DNA from: Clostridiales bacterium
Lineage (GTDB): Bacteria > Bacillota > Clostridia > Saccharofermentanales > Saccharofermentanaceae
DNA length: 32,984 nt
Assembly: GCA_017961235.1 (NCBI GenBank)
Contig: JAGCXQ010000033.1
Span: 1-32,984 of the forward strand
Direction of reading: 5' to 3'
The position numbers were made by a program, and so were the translations under genes. Positions 1-7,900 of this stretch are shown piece after piece. Under the pieces are notes generated by a model. The model saw nothing but the letters and a program-made list of their open reading frames with translations, did not search any database and was not told the DNA's origin. Position 1 is the stretch's first letter; each line of letters opens with the position of its first letter.

Positions 1-315
1 ATCGGTTGTTCCGAAGGTTTCAAGAAGGAACTCGAGATCCAGGGTGTTGGTTACAAGGCCGCAAAGCAGGGTAAGAAGGTTGTGTTCAACCTCGGTTACT
101 CCCACCCGATCGAGATGGAAGAACCGGAAGGCATCACTATTGATGTTCCGGCTCAGAACCAGATCATCGTTAAGGGTGCAGATAAGCAGTTAGTTGGCGA
201 AACCGCCGCTAAGATCCGTTCCTTCAGACTTCCGGATGCATATAAGGGCAAAGGTATCAGATATGTCGGTGAATATGTCCGCATCAAGGAAGGTAAGACA
301 GGCGCTAAGAAGTAA
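1..315 (+). CDS. rplF: 50S ribosomal protein L6 (5'-truncated)
   Basis: This is the C-terminal part of ribosomal protein L6, which binds 23S rRNA near the factor-binding site. The frame is open from base 1, so the start lies outside the window and about 104 residues remain. Two family hallmarks are visible: the segment [10 protein letters not shown] followed by NLGYSHP, and the C-terminal signature [12 protein letters not shown] followed by [12 protein letters not shown] and the basic end [10 protein letters not shown] full L6 is about 180 residues, so roughly the first 75 are missing. It is followed 18 bases later by rplR, as expected in a Bacillota spc operon. Identity is certain from motifs and context. 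Confidence 0.97.
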   Translation: MGCSEGFKKELEIQGVGYKAAKQGKKVVFNLGYSHPIEMEEPEGITIDVPAQNQIIVKGADKQLVGETAAKIRSFRLPDAYKGKGIRYVGEYVRIKEGKTGAKK

Positions 316-333
316 GTGAAGGGGTGAACAAGC

Positions 334-702
334 ATGATTAATAAGATTGACAAGAACGCTATTCGCCGCAGAAAGCACATCCGTGTGAGAAAAAAGATCT
401 CCGGTACTGCTGCACGTCCGCGTCTGTGCGTTTTCAGAAGTAACACAAACATCTATGCCCAGATCATCGACGATGAAGCTGGAAAGACACTGGTAAGTGC
501 CTCCACATTGGATAAAGAAGTGAAAGCTTCTATCGATAACGGAAGCAACAAGGAAGGTGCAGCTGCAGTTGGTAAGAAGATTGCAGAGCGCGCTCTGGCT
601 GCGAACATCAACGAAGTTGTGTTCGACAGAGGCGGATACATTTTCCATGGTCGTGTAGAAGCTTTGGCAGAGGCCGCTCGTGAAGCTGGCCTGAAATTCT
701 AA
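334..702 (+). CDS. rplR: 50S ribosomal protein L18
   Basis: L18 is a 5S rRNA-binding protein of the central protuberance. The 122-residue product has the usual length. It shows the basic N-terminus ([11 protein letters not shown]), the central [20 protein letters not shown] segment and the C-terminal [21 protein letters not shown] signature. The ATG is preceded by an AAGGGGTG ribosome-binding site at 319-326. It lies between rplF and rpsE in the standard spc operon order with short intergenic gaps, so co-transcription is likely. Confidence 0.97.
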   Translation: MINKIDKNAIRRRKHIRVRKKISGTAARPRLCVFRSNTNIYAQIIDDEAGKTLVSASTLDKEVKASIDNGSNKEGAAAVGKKIAERALAANINEVVFDRGGYIFHGRVEALAEAAREAGLKF

Positions 703-718
703 TCAGGAGGGAAACAAG

Positions 719-1213
719 ATGGGTTTTGAACCAAATTCAACCGAATTAAAAGAAAAAGTCATCCATATCGGACGTGTTTCCAAGACGGTTAAGGGTGGTA
801 GAAATTTCCGTTTCGCAGCCCTCGTAATTGTAGGTGACGAGAATGGTCACGTTGGTAAGGGCCTGGGTAAGGCTGCTGAAATTCCGGACGCGATCAGAAA
901 AGGTATCGAAGATGCCAAGAAGAACATGATCTCCGTTCCGCTGGACGGCAACACGATCCCGCACGAGGCATTCGGTGTTTTCGGCGCAGGTAAGATCGTT
1001 ATGAAGCCGGCTGCAAGTGGTACAGGTATCATCGCCGGCGGCCCGGTCCGTGCGGTATGTGAGCTTTGCGGTATCAAGGATATCCGTACAAAGTCTCTGG
1101 GTACAAACAACCCGAACAACGTTGTTAACGCAACACTGGAAGGCTTGAAGAGCATGCGTTCTCTTGAAGAAGTTGCCCGCCTGCGCGGAAAGTCTGCTGA
1201 AGAAATTAGGTAA
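719..1213 (+). CDS. rpsE: 30S ribosomal protein S5
   Basis: S5 is a small-subunit protein near the mRNA entry channel that contributes to decoding fidelity. The 164-residue product carries the N-terminal double-stranded RNA-binding fold with [19 protein letters not shown] and [10 protein letters not shown]. The C-terminal domain has [20 protein letters not shown] and [19 protein letters not shown]. All of these are standard S5 motifs, and the length is normal. A strong AGGAGG lies just before the ATG. It sits 16 bases after rplR and 15 bases before rpmD. Confidence 0.97.
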   Translation: MGFEPNSTELKEKVIHIGRVSKTVKGGRNFRFAALVIVGDENGHVGKGLGKAAEIPDAIRKGIEDAKKNMISVPLDGNTIPHEAFGVFGAGKIVMKPAASGTGIIAGGPVRAVCELCGIKDIRTKSLGTNNPNNVVNATLEGLKSMRSLEEVARLRGKSAEEIR

Positions 1214-1228
1214 TGGAGGTGTGCTAAC

Positions 1229-1408
1229 ATGGCAAACTTGAAGATTACATTGGTGAGAAGCACCAACAAATCCAAGAAAAACCAGGCTGCTACAGTAAAA
1301 GCTCTCGGTCTGCACAAGATCGGCCAGTCTGTTGAGAAGGCTGACAATGAAGCAATTCGCGGTATGGTTCGCACAGTAGCACATCTTGTTACTTGCGAAG
1401 AAGTGTAA
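1229..1408 (+). CDS. rpmD: 50S ribosomal protein L30
   Basis: This small gene encodes 59 residues, starting [20 protein letters not shown]30 is a short large-subunit protein, usually about 58-62 residues. The N-terminal beta strand with LKITLVRS and the following helix segment [15 protein letters not shown] match the family. So does [12 protein letters not shown] near the end, although the final residues CEEV are shorter and more acidic than many homologues. A GGAGGTG ribosome-binding site lies at 1214-1220. Position between rpsE and rplO confirms the call. Confidence 0.96.
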   Translation: MANLKITLVRSTNKSKKNQAATVKALGLHKIGQSVEKADNEAIRGMVRTVAHLVTCEEV

Positions 1409-1424
1409 TGGAGGTATAGGAAAC

Positions 1425-1868
1425 ATGAAACTTAATGAAATGTCTTCCTGCGGAAACGAGAAAGCATATCGTAAGGGCCGTGGTGCCGGATCCGGTAACG
1501 GTAAGACTGCCGGTAGAGGACACAAGGGTCAGAATGCTCGTTCCGGTGGCGGTGTCCGTCCTGGTTTCGAGGGTGGTCAGATGCCTCTTTACAGACGTCT
1601 GCCGAAGCGTGGCTTCAACAACAAGCGTTTCGCTGCTGAATATGTCGAGATCAATGTCTCCGACCTGGAGAAGTTTGATAACGGTGCTGAGGTCGATGCA
1701 ACGATCCTCGCTGATGCCGGTATCATCACACTCGGCAAGGTCAACGATGGTGTTAAGGTTCTCGGTAACGGTGACCTGACAAAGAAGCTGACTGTTAAGG
1801 CCAAGAAGTTCTCTGCTTCTGCAAAAGAGAAAATCGAAAAGGCTGGTGGCTCGGCACTGGAGGTATAA
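1425..1868 (+). CDS. rplO: 50S ribosomal protein L15
   Basis: L15 is an early-assembly protein of the large subunit with a long Gly/Arg-rich extension. The 147-residue product shows that extension at about residues 17-50 ([20 protein letters not shown], then [23 protein letters not shown]). The C-terminal globular domain follows, with [24 protein letters not shown]. The ATG at 1425 is chosen because GGAGG at 1410-1414 precedes it and the protein then begins MKLNEM, as in homologues. The gene lies 16 bases after rpmD and ends 1 base before secY starts. Confidence 0.97.
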   Translation: MKLNEMSSCGNEKAYRKGRGAGSGNGKTAGRGHKGQNARSGGGVRPGFEGGQMPLYRRLPKRGFNNKRFAAEYVEINVSDLEKFDNGAEVDATILADAGIITLGKVNDGVKVLGNGDLTKKLTVKAKKFSASAKEKIEKAGGSALEV

Positions 1869-1869
1869 C

Positions 1870-3183
1870 ATGAAGGGCGTATTTGACACCTTAGTTAATG
1901 CATTCCGTTTGCCGGATCTGCGCAAAAAGTTACTGTTTGTACTGTTCATCCTCGGTATTTATATGGTCGGTGGCCTGATCCCGTGTCCGGGTATCGACCG
2001 TACTGAGTTTTCCAGTATCGTTCAGAACTGGGGTCAGATCGGTAGCTTGATGGATATTATCGCAGGTGGTGGTCTGTATGCAGCAACCATCTTCGCTATG
2101 GGTATTACACCTTACATCAACTCTTCCATCATCATCCAGCTCCTGACAGTTGCTATCCCTGCTTTGGAGAATATGGCCAAAGAGGGAGAAGAAGGACAGA
2201 AGAAACTTCAGAAGATCACCCGTTACCTTACGGTCGGTCTGGCTGTAATGCAGGCTTCCTTCTTCTGCTACGCAACAAGATCCGCGATGACAAACCAGAT
2301 TCCGAAGCCGCTCGCTGCTGCACTGATCATTCTTACATTCACCGCTGGTACATGTTTCGTCGTGTTCCTCGGCGAGCGTATCAATGAGAAGGGTATCGGT
2401 AACGGTGTATCCCTGATCATCTTCGCCGGTATCGTAACCAGAATCCCGGATATGATCAAAACTCTCTACTACGATGCTCTGAACATCGCAGGTAAGTTCG
2501 AGAATGCCGCTCTCGGAAACGCAGCTGGTATCTCCGCTTTCGCGATCGTTTCCCTGATCTCTATCGCAACGATCATCTTCTGTATCTATGTTCAGAACGC
2601 TGAAAGAAGAATTCCGGTCCAGTACAGTAAGAAGGTCATCGGAAGAAAAGTCTATGGTGGACAGAACACCTACATCCCGCTGAAGGTCAATCAGTCCAGC
2701 GTTATGCCGGTTATCTTCACCATGTCTTTCCTGGCACTGCCTTCCACGATCGTTACTTTCTTCTTCCCGAACAGCAACAATATCGTGGTCAAGTGGTTCC
2801 GTGATTTCGGCGGAAGTCCGTTCTACTACGTAGCATATTTCATCTGCATCTTTGCATTCGTGTTCTTCTATTCTCTGATCCAGTTCAACCCGATCGAGAT
2901 CTCGCAGAATCTGCAGAAGAACGGCGGATTTATCCCGGGTGTTCGTCCGGGCCGTCCGACATCCGAGTTTATTGCCAAGGTTGCAAACCGCCTCAACTGG
3001 TGTGATGCATGCTTCCTTTGCATCGTAGTTCTTGTTCCGACACTGCTCGGCAAGCTGACCGGTATGGAAGGCGTATGGTTCGCAGGTACATCTGTTCTCA
3101 TCATGACAGGTGTTGCTAACGACCTGGTAGATCAGATCGAATCGCAGATGGTTACTCATAACTACAAGGGATTCCTTGTGTAA
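1870..3183 (+). CDS. secY: Protein translocase subunit SecY
   Basis: SecY is the central pore of the SecYEG translocon in the cytoplasmic membrane. The 437-residue product has the usual length and about ten hydrophobic segments. Recognisable motifs are FAMGITPYINSSIIIQLL around residues 76-93, the GNGVSLIIFAGI loop, the C5 cytoplasmic loop region with IPVQYSKK, and the late GGFIPGVRPGRPTSEFI segment. The start at 1870 is chosen because GGAGG at 1858-1862, inside the end of rplO, gives a well-spaced ribosome-binding site. This also indicates translational coupling with rplO. adk follows after a gap of about 130 bases that contains a hairpin. Confidence 0.97.
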   Translation: MKGVFDTLVNAFRLPDLRKKLLFVLFILGIYMVGGLIPCPGIDRTEFSSIVQNWGQIGSLMDIIAGGGLYAATIFAMGITPYINSSIIIQLLTVAIPALENMAKEGEEGQKKLQKITRYLTVGLAVMQASFFCYATRSAMTNQIPKPLAAALIILTFTAGTCFVVFLGERINEKGIGNGVSLIIFAGIVTRIPDMIKTLYYDALNIAGKFENAALGNAAGISAFAIVSLISIATIIFCIYVQNAERRIPVQYSKKVIGRKVYGGQNTYIPLKVNQSSVMPVIFTMSFLALPSTIVTFFFPNSNNIVVKWFRDFGGSPFYYVAYFICIFAFVFFYSLIQFNPIEISQNLQKNGGFIPGVRPGRPTSEFIAKVANRLNWCDACFLCIVVLVPTLLGKLTGMEGVWFAGTSVLIMTGVANDLVDQIESQMVTHNYKGFLV

Positions 3184-3238
3184 TGAAAAAGCAGGTCGCA
3201 TGTTATGCTGAGAAGCGGTAATGCACAAACCATAAAAT

Positions 3239-3280
3239 AAAATGCATTTTGCAGCCTCGCGTGTTTTTCACGCGGGGCTG
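3239..3280 (+). other. secY-adk intergenic palindrome and stem-loop without U-tract
   Basis: Two structures are adjacent. Bases 3239-3250 are a perfect 12-bp palindrome, AAAATGCATTTT. Bases 3252-3263 (CAGCCTCGCGTG) pair with 3269-3280 (CACGCGGGGCTG) as a 12-bp stem with one G-U pair around a TTTTT loop. No T-run follows on either strand, so this does not look like a standard intrinsic terminator. It may be a processing site, a transcript-stabilising hairpin or an attenuator between the ribosomal and adk-map segments. The structure is seen directly; the role is inferred. Confidence 0.6.
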
Positions 3281-3314
3281 TATGTGCTTGTAATTAGAAA
3301 AGAGGAGTATCGAT

Positions 3315-3977
3315 ATGAAACTTATTCTTTTAGGCGCACCGGGATCCGGAAAAGGAACGATGGCGGCAGTTTTGAAAAATGAATATGCGATCACGCACAT
3401 CTCCACCGGAGATATTTTCCGTGCAAACATCAAGGAGCAGACACCTCTCGGAGTCGAAGCGAAGAAGTACATCGACCAGGGTGCACTGGTTCCGGACGAA
3501 CTCACGATCTCTATGGTCGAGGACCGTCTCAGCCAGGACGACTGCAAGAACGGATATCTTCTCGATGGATTCCCGAGAACGATCGCTCAGGCAGAGAAAC
3601 TTGATGAGATGCTCGCAAAGACAGGCTCAAAGATCGATGCCGTGATCAAAGTTGACGTTCCGGCAGAAGTGATCATGGAGCGTGTCGTAAACAGAAGAGT
3701 CTGCACATCCTGCGGCGAAAGCTACAACGTAGTATCCCGTCCGACCAAGGTCGAGGGTGTATGCGATGTCTGCGGAAAAGAAGTTATCCAGCGTGATGAC
3801 GACAAGCCGGAGACCGTAAAGCAGAGACTCGTAACTTATGAGAAGAATACGAAGCCTCTCATCGACTTCTATGAGAAGAAGGGCATCGTTATTTCTGCGG
3901 ACAATTCCAAGAGTCCGGATGTCGCATTCGCTCAGGCAAGCGAAGCACTGGCCGCTATGGGCTTTAGAAAGGCGTAA
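3315..3977 (+). CDS. adk: Adenylate kinase (zinc-binding LID type)
   Basis: Adenylate kinase catalyses ATP + AMP = 2 ADP in the cytoplasm and keeps the adenylate pool balanced. The 220-residue product has the P-loop GAPGSGKGT at residues 7-15, the AMP-site segment STGDIFR at 30-36 and DGFPRT at 84-89. The LID carries four cysteines (130, 133, 150, 153) in CX2C-X16-CX2C spacing, the structural zinc site typical of Gram-positive enzymes. AGAGGAG precedes the ATG. map begins 4 bases after the stop, so the two genes are probably co-translated. Confidence 0.97.
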   Translation: MKLILLGAPGSGKGTMAAVLKNEYAITHISTGDIFRANIKEQTPLGVEAKKYIDQGALVPDELTISMVEDRLSQDDCKNGYLLDGFPRTIAQAEKLDEMLAKTGSKIDAVIKVDVPAEVIMERVVNRRVCTSCGESYNVVSRPTKVEGVCDVCGKEVIQRDDDKPETVKQRLVTYEKNTKPLIDFYEKKGIVISADNSKSPDVAFAQASEALAAMGFRKA

Positions 3978-3981
3978 TGAA

Positions 3982-4752
3982 ATGATTCAGATCAAAACAG
4001 AAGCTGAATTTGCCAAAATGCGTGAAGCCGGTAAGGTCGTGGAAGAAGCGCTCCTTACCTTAGGAAATGCAGTGGAGCCGGGTATTACTACCTGGGAACT
4101 CGATGAAATCGCTAAGAAAGTCTTTGACAAATATGGCGCGATCTCCTCGTCGTATCATTATGGTGATCCGCCGTTCCCGGGTCAGATCTGTGTATCTCCG
4201 AATGAAGTGATCGTTCACGGCATTCCGAGAAAAGATCTGGTGCTGAAAGAGGGCGATATCGTCACATGCGATGTCTGCTGTTCTCTGGATGGCATGCATG
4301 CCGATGCTGCCAGAACGTTCGCAGTAGGAAAGATATCCGAAGAAGCGGCGAAACTCGTACGTGTTACGGAAGAGTGCTTTTGGAAAGGATTCGAAAAAGT
4401 AACGACCGAGAACCGTATCGGAGATATCTCATCTGCTGTTCAGACCCACGCAGAAAGCTTCGGCTACGGAGTGATCCGTGAACTGACCGGTCATGGAATC
4501 GGTCATCAGCTTCACGAGGATCCGGATGTTCCGAACTACGGAAGATTCGGACATGGACCGCGTATCGTAAAGGGCATGGCCTTTTGCATCGAGCCCATGA
4601 TCTCGATGGGAAGAAGAGAGATTGCCGTACTCGGAGACGAGTGGACGGTCATTACGCGTGACAGAAAATACGCGGCACATTATGAAAATACGATCATCGT
4701 TACAGAAAACGGACCAGAAATCATTACATTAACGGAGGGAAAGAATGTCTAA
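3982..4752 (+). CDS. map: Methionine aminopeptidase, type I
   Basis: This metalloenzyme removes the initiator methionine from nascent proteins. The 256-residue product has the pita-bread fold signatures and all five expected metal ligands. These are two aspartates in GDIVTCDV and HADAARTF, a histidine in [18 protein letters not shown], and glutamates in CIEPM and YENTI. The start at 3982 ([18 protein letters not shown]) matches family N-termini and lies 4 bases after adk. An in-frame ATG further upstream lies inside adk and is rejected. The ribosome-binding site is weak, which suggests coupling to adk. The 3' end overlaps infA by 8 bases. Confidence 0.96.
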   Translation: MIQIKTEAEFAKMREAGKVVEEALLTLGNAVEPGITTWELDEIAKKVFDKYGAISSSYHYGDPPFPGQICVSPNEVIVHGIPRKDLVLKEGDIVTCDVCCSLDGMHADAARTFAVGKISEEAAKLVRVTEECFWKGFEKVTTENRIGDISSAVQTHAESFGYGVIRELTGHGIGHQLHEDPDVPNYGRFGHGPRIVKGMAFCIEPMISMGRREIAVLGDEWTVITRDRKYAAHYENTIIVTENGPEIITLTEGKNV

Positions 4753-4963
4753 AGAGGATGTAATCGAAGTTGAAGGCATCGTTGATGATGCACTGCCGAA
4801 TGCCACATTTAAGGTAAGACTGGAGAACGGTCATATCGTACTGGCTCACATTTCCGGTAAGCTGCGTCAGAACTACATCAAGATCCTGCCGGGAGATAGA
4901 GTTACTATGGAGCTTTCTCCATATGATCTGTCCCGTGGCCGCATCACCTGGCGTGCGAAATAA
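4745..4963 (+). CDS. infA: Translation initiation factor IF-1
   Basis: IF-1 binds the ribosomal A site during initiation. The 72-residue product is a single OB-fold domain of exactly the usual length. It starts [13 protein letters not shown] and carries [23 protein letters not shown] followed by [29 protein letters not shown] at 4735-4740, inside map, serves as ribosome-binding site. The overlap with map indicates coupling. Many Clostridia carry a small KOW-domain gene between map and infA; it is absent here. Confidence 0.97.
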   Translation: MSKEDVIEVEGIVDDALPNATFKVRLENGHIVLAHISGKLRQNYIKILPGDRVTMELSPYDLSRGRITWRAK

Positions 4964-4981
4964 GAAGCAGGGAACGTGCTT

Positions 4982-5000
4982 CCTGCCCGATTGGCAGGGG
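4982..5000 (+). other. Small GC-rich stem-loop downstream of infA
   Basis: CCTGCC at 4982-4987 pairs with GGCAGG at 4993-4998 around a 5-nt loop, with possible flanking G-U pairs. It lies 18 bases after the infA stop. No T-run follows. It may stabilise or mark the 3' end of the upstream transcript. Confidence 0.4.
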
Positions 5001-5027
5001 CGTGAAAAAAATCGTCTGAAATAATCT

Positions 5028-5056
5028 AAAAACCTCTTGCATCGCCAAGAGTTTTT
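5028..5056 (+). terminator. Putative weak intrinsic terminator after infA
   Basis: CTCTTG at 5034-5039 pairs with CAAGAG at 5046-5051 around a 6-nt loop. An AAAA/TTTT extension is possible beyond one bulged C, and TTTTT follows at 5052-5056. It is short but has terminator shape. It overlaps the -35 box and spacer of the next promoter, so the same DNA could end one transcript and start the next. Confidence 0.45.
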
Positions 5057-5064
5057 GGTATAAT
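5037..5064 (+). promoter_or_regulatory. Sigma-A-type promoter upstream of rpmJ
   Basis: TTGCAT at 5037-5042 and a perfect TATAAT at 5059-5064 are separated by 16 bases. Transcription would start near 5071, about 60 bases before rpmJ. It would drive rpmJ and the alpha-operon genes rpsM to rplQ independently of the upstream spc promoter. Confidence 0.65.
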
Positions 5065-5133
5065 ATTTTAGCGTGCGCGCATAGCGTATGTTAGTTTTGT
5101 ATTGTTTTTTTAGTAGACAGGGAGGTTTGCGTC

Positions 5134-5247
5134 ATGAAAGTTAGACCATCAGTTAAACCCATGTGCGAGAAGTGCAAAGTCATTCGTCGCAACGGACGCG
5201 TGATGATCATCTGCTCCGATCCTAAGCACAAGCAGAAGCAGGGTTAA
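5134..5247 (+). CDS. rpmJ: 50S ribosomal protein L36 (zinc-ribbon form)
   Basis: The 37-residue product starts [19 protein letters not shown] and ends KHKQKQG, the standard L36 pattern. The zinc ligands are present as CX2C, then Cys and His in the segment CSDPKH. This makes it the C+ (zinc-binding) form of L36 rather than the zinc-free paralogue. A strong GGGAGG lies at 5120-5125. It follows infA, as in most Bacillota. Confidence 0.97.
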   Translation: MKVRPSVKPMCEKCKVIRRNGRVMIICSDPKHKQKQG

Positions 5248-5251
5248 TCTT

Positions 5252-5375
5252 CTGTTTGCAGGCCTCGTCATTGTCTGCAGAAAACAGGACAGTCAGTTTT
5301 AGTTAGGATATTACATGCACCATATGCCAAGGCGGCTGCCTCTTTTTACGAAAAGAGGATCTTAGCATCAGCATG
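5252..5375 (+). promoter_or_regulatory. Structured leader between rpmJ and rpsM
   Basis: This gap of about 180 nt holds several potential stems. CTGTTT and GCAG (5252-5261) can pair with CTGC and AAACAG (5275-5287) with a 3-nt bulge. CCTCTTTT at 5339-5346 pairs perfectly with AAAAGAGG at 5351-5358 around a TACG loop. GCTG at 5335-5338 can close outside it with CAGC at 5369-5372. No T-run follows. Alpha operons of gamma-proteobacteria have an S4-binding pseudoknot at the equivalent place. A similar autoregulatory role here is only an inference. Confidence 0.45.
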
Positions 5376-5428
5376 TCATATATATACGAAACAAAACATT
5401 TATTGATTCATTCATGGAGGTACACAGA

Positions 5429-5797
5429 ATGGCTCGTATTGCCGGTGTAGATTTGCCGAATGACAAAAGAGTAGAAATCGCTCTTACGTACATTTATGGC
5501 ATTGGTAAGACAAGTTCTGATCGTATTCTTAAAGAGACCCAGATCAATCCTGACACTCGTGTCAAGGATCTTTCTGAGGATGACATCGCTAAGATTCGTG
5601 ATCAGATCGAGAACAATTACAACGTTGAGGGTGACCTGAGAAGAGAAGTTTCCCTGAACATCAAGAGATTGACAGAAATCGGATGCTATCGCGGCCGCCG
5701 TCACAGAATGGGTCTGCCTGTTCGTGGCCAGCGCACCAAGACGAATGCTCGTACCCGTAAGGGACCGAAGCGTACGATCGCTGGTAAGAAGAAGTAA
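5429..5797 (+). CDS. rpsM: 30S ribosomal protein S13
   Basis: S13 sits in the head of the small subunit and contacts the P-site tRNA and L5. The 122-residue product begins [20 protein letters not shown] and has the helix-two-turn-helix segment [10 protein letters not shown]. The basic C-terminal tail has [20 protein letters not shown], then [16 protein letters not shown]. The start at 5429 is preferred over an in-frame ATG at 5414, because that one overlaps the GGAGG ribosome-binding site at 5416-5420. It is the first gene of the alpha operon proper. Confidence 0.97.
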   Translation: MARIAGVDLPNDKRVEIALTYIYGIGKTSSDRILKETQINPDTRVKDLSEDDIAKIRDQIENNYNVEGDLRREVSLNIKRLTEIGCYRGRRHRMGLPVRGQRTKTNARTRKGPKRTIAGKKK

Positions 5798-5809
5798 GGA
5801 GGCGAACCC

Positions 5810-6214
5810 ATGGCAGCAAAAGCAGTTAAGAAAACGGCCGTAAGACCGAAGAGAAGAGAGCGTAAGAATATTGACAAAGGTCAGGCACATATTCACGCTA
5901 CATTCAACAACACAATCGTTACTATTACTGATATGCAGGGTAATGCAATCTCCTGGGCTTCCGCCGGTGAGATGGGCATGAAGGGCTCCCGTAAGGGTAC
6001 ACCGTTCGCTGCTCAGATGGCATCTGAGGATGCTGGTAAGAAGGCAGCTGATCACGGTATGCGTACCGTTGAGGTTTACGTTAAGGGACCTGGACCGGGT
6101 CGTGAATCTGCGATCCGTGCTTTGCAGACAGCAGGACTTGAAGTAACCATGATCAAAGACGTTACTCCGGTTCCGCACAATGGTTGCAGACCGCCTAAGA
6201 GAAGAAGAGTCTGA
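5810..6214 (+). CDS. rpsK: 30S ribosomal protein S11
   Basis: S11 lies on the platform of the small subunit next to the mRNA exit site. The 134-residue product has the family signatures [38 protein letters not shown], and the C-terminal [15 protein letters not shown] followed by [27 protein letters not shown] precedes the ATG with good spacing, and it lies 12 bases after rpsM. Confidence 0.97.
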   Translation: MAAKAVKKTAVRPKRRERKNIDKGQAHIHATFNNTIVTITDMQGNAISWASAGEMGMKGSRKGTPFAAQMASEDAGKKAADHGMRTVEVYVKGPGPGRESAIRALQTAGLEVTMIKDVTPVPHNGCRPPKRRRV

Positions 6215-6231
6215 GTTCGGAGGTATAGAGA

Positions 6232-6849
6232 ATGGCTAGATATACAGAAGGAACCTGCCGTCTCTGCCGCAGAGAAGGAGACAAGCTCTTCCTCAAGGGT
6301 GAGAGATGCTATTCCGCGAAGTGTGCACTTGCAAAGAAGAGCGCCGCTCCGGGTCAGCATGGTCAGGGCAGAAAAAAGATTTCAGAATATGGCGTACAGC
6401 TTCGTGAGAAGCAGAAGACAAAGCGTTTCTACGGCGTACTCGAGAAGCAGTTCAGACTTACTTATGCACGCGCTGAGCGTAAGCAGGGTAAGACCGGTGA
6501 GAAGCTCCTTGAGCTCCTCGAACTCCGTTTCGACAATGTCGTATATCGTCTCGGTCTGGCTTCTTCCAGAAATGAAGCTCGTCAGCTCGTTACACATGGT
6601 CACTTCACAGTAAACGGCAAGAAGGCAAACATTCCTTCCATGACACTGAAGACAGGTGACACAATTGCTGTAAAGGAAACATCGAGAAAGTCCCCGAAGT
6701 TCGAGACACTTTCCAACAACCGTCCGGTACCGGCATGGCTGTCCTTCAATGAAGAGACACTGACTGGTTCTATCGTAAGAGAGCCGGCACGTGAGGATGT
6801 TGATCTCGAGGTTAAGGAGACGCTGATCGTCGAGTTGTACTCGAAGTAA
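6232..6849 (+). CDS. rpsD: 30S ribosomal protein S4 (zinc-binding form)
   Basis: S4 nucleates assembly of the small subunit on 16S rRNA and is a known autoregulator of its operon in several bacteria. The 205-residue product has four N-terminal cysteines (9, 12, 26, 31), giving the zinc-binding C+ form. The S4 RNA-binding domain lies at about residues 96-157 ([20 protein letters not shown], then [18 protein letters not shown]). Its location between rpsK and rpoA is the clostridial arrangement; in Bacillus subtilis rpsD is elsewhere. CGGAGG precedes the ATG. Confidence 0.97.
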   Translation: MARYTEGTCRLCRREGDKLFLKGERCYSAKCALAKKSAAPGQHGQGRKKISEYGVQLREKQKTKRFYGVLEKQFRLTYARAERKQGKTGEKLLELLELRFDNVVYRLGLASSRNEARQLVTHGHFTVNGKKANIPSMTLKTGDTIAVKETSRKSPKFETLSNNRPVPAWLSFNEETLTGSIVREPAREDVDLEVKETLIVELYSK

Positions 6850-6890
6850 TCGGAACCTTTCGCTTTGCATAAAAAGCTAGGAGGATAAAT

Positions 6891-7844
6891 ATGATTGAAA
6901 TCATGAAACCAACAATTGAGTGCGTAGAAGTAAACGAAGACAGCTCCTATGGCAAGTACGTCATCGCTCCTCTCGAGCGCGGCTACGGTACGACCCTCGG
7001 AAACTCCCTTCGTCGTGTACTTCTGTCTTCCTTGTCTGGTGCAGCTGTAACATCCATCCGTGTCGAGGGTGTATATCATGAGTTTTCCACGATCCCGGGC
7101 GTTATCGAGGATATGACAGAGATCATCCTCAACGTAAAGGGCATCCGCGCGAAGCTCCACACTGATACACCGAAGACTGTCTACATCAGCATGGATGAAG
7201 GCAAGACCGGTGTGGTTACAGCAGGCGATATCGTTCATGATGAAGAAGTAGAGATCATGAATCCGGATCATGTCATCGCGACAATGAACGGTGCAGGTCG
7301 TCTCTTCATCGAGCTTACGATCAGCAAGGGCCGCGGCTATGCAACGGCCGATCAGAATAAGCCGGCTACACAGACGATCGGTGTTATCGCTATCGACTCC
7401 ATCTTTACTCCGGTAAAGAAGGCGAACTACAGAATCGAGAACACACGTGTTGGTGAGCGTACCGACTTTGACAGCCTGACTCTGGAAGTCTGGACAGATT
7501 CTACCATCAAGGTTGACGAAGCCCTTTCTTCCGCAGCAGCAATTCTTCGTGAGCACCTGGGTCTGTTCACAGCTCTTACAGATGTGACCAACGGACCGAG
7601 CTTCCGTGATTCGGATGACAGCTCCAGCAAGAATTCCACACATGACATCGTCATCGAAGACCTCGACTTCTCCGTTCGTACATATAACTGCCTCAAGAGA
7701 GCAGGTATCAACACGATCGGTGATCTCGTTGCCAAGTCTGAGGATGAAATGATGAAAGTCCGTAACCTCGGTAAGAAGTCTCTGGAAGAAGTTATCCAGA
7801 AGCTCGAGGATATGGATCTGTCTCTCGCAGATGTCGAGGACTAA
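6891..7844 (+). CDS. rpoA: DNA-directed RNA polymerase subunit alpha
   Basis: The alpha subunit dimerises to scaffold RNA polymerase and contacts UP elements and activators. The 317-residue product has an N-terminal dimerisation domain, with YGKYVIAPLERGYGTTLGNS and LRRVLLSSLSGAAVTSI at about residues 20-57. The C-terminal helix-hairpin-helix domain begins at about residue 255, with FSVRTYNCLKRAGINTIGDL and MMKVRNLGKKSLEEV. Length is normal. AGGAGG at 6880-6885 supports the start at 6891; an internal ATG four codons later is less well spaced. Confidence 0.97.
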   Translation: MIEIMKPTIECVEVNEDSSYGKYVIAPLERGYGTTLGNSLRRVLLSSLSGAAVTSIRVEGVYHEFSTIPGVIEDMTEIILNVKGIRAKLHTDTPKTVYISMDEGKTGVVTAGDIVHDEEVEIMNPDHVIATMNGAGRLFIELTISKGRGYATADQNKPATQTIGVIAIDSIFTPVKKANYRIENTRVGERTDFDSLTLEVWTDSTIKVDEALSSAAAILREHLGLFTALTDVTNGPSFRDSDDSSSKNSTHDIVIEDLDFSVRTYNCLKRAGINTIGDLVAKSEDEMMKVRNLGKKSLEEVIQKLEDMDLSLADVED

Positions 7845-7900
7845 ATAGCGAGCTCGCGGGCACGCTAGGATATTTGTAAATATACAGGAGGTATTAACCC

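Noticed and set aside
1930..3228. Long open frame (about 430 codons) antisense to secY
   Set aside because: It has no family resemblance or plausible ribosome-binding site and lies wholly opposite a certain gene. It is a by-product of codon use.
7848..7857. Palindrome GCGAGCTCGC after rpoA
   Set aside because: It is a 10-bp palindrome in a short intergenic gap without T-run or repeat elsewhere. Nothing supports a function.
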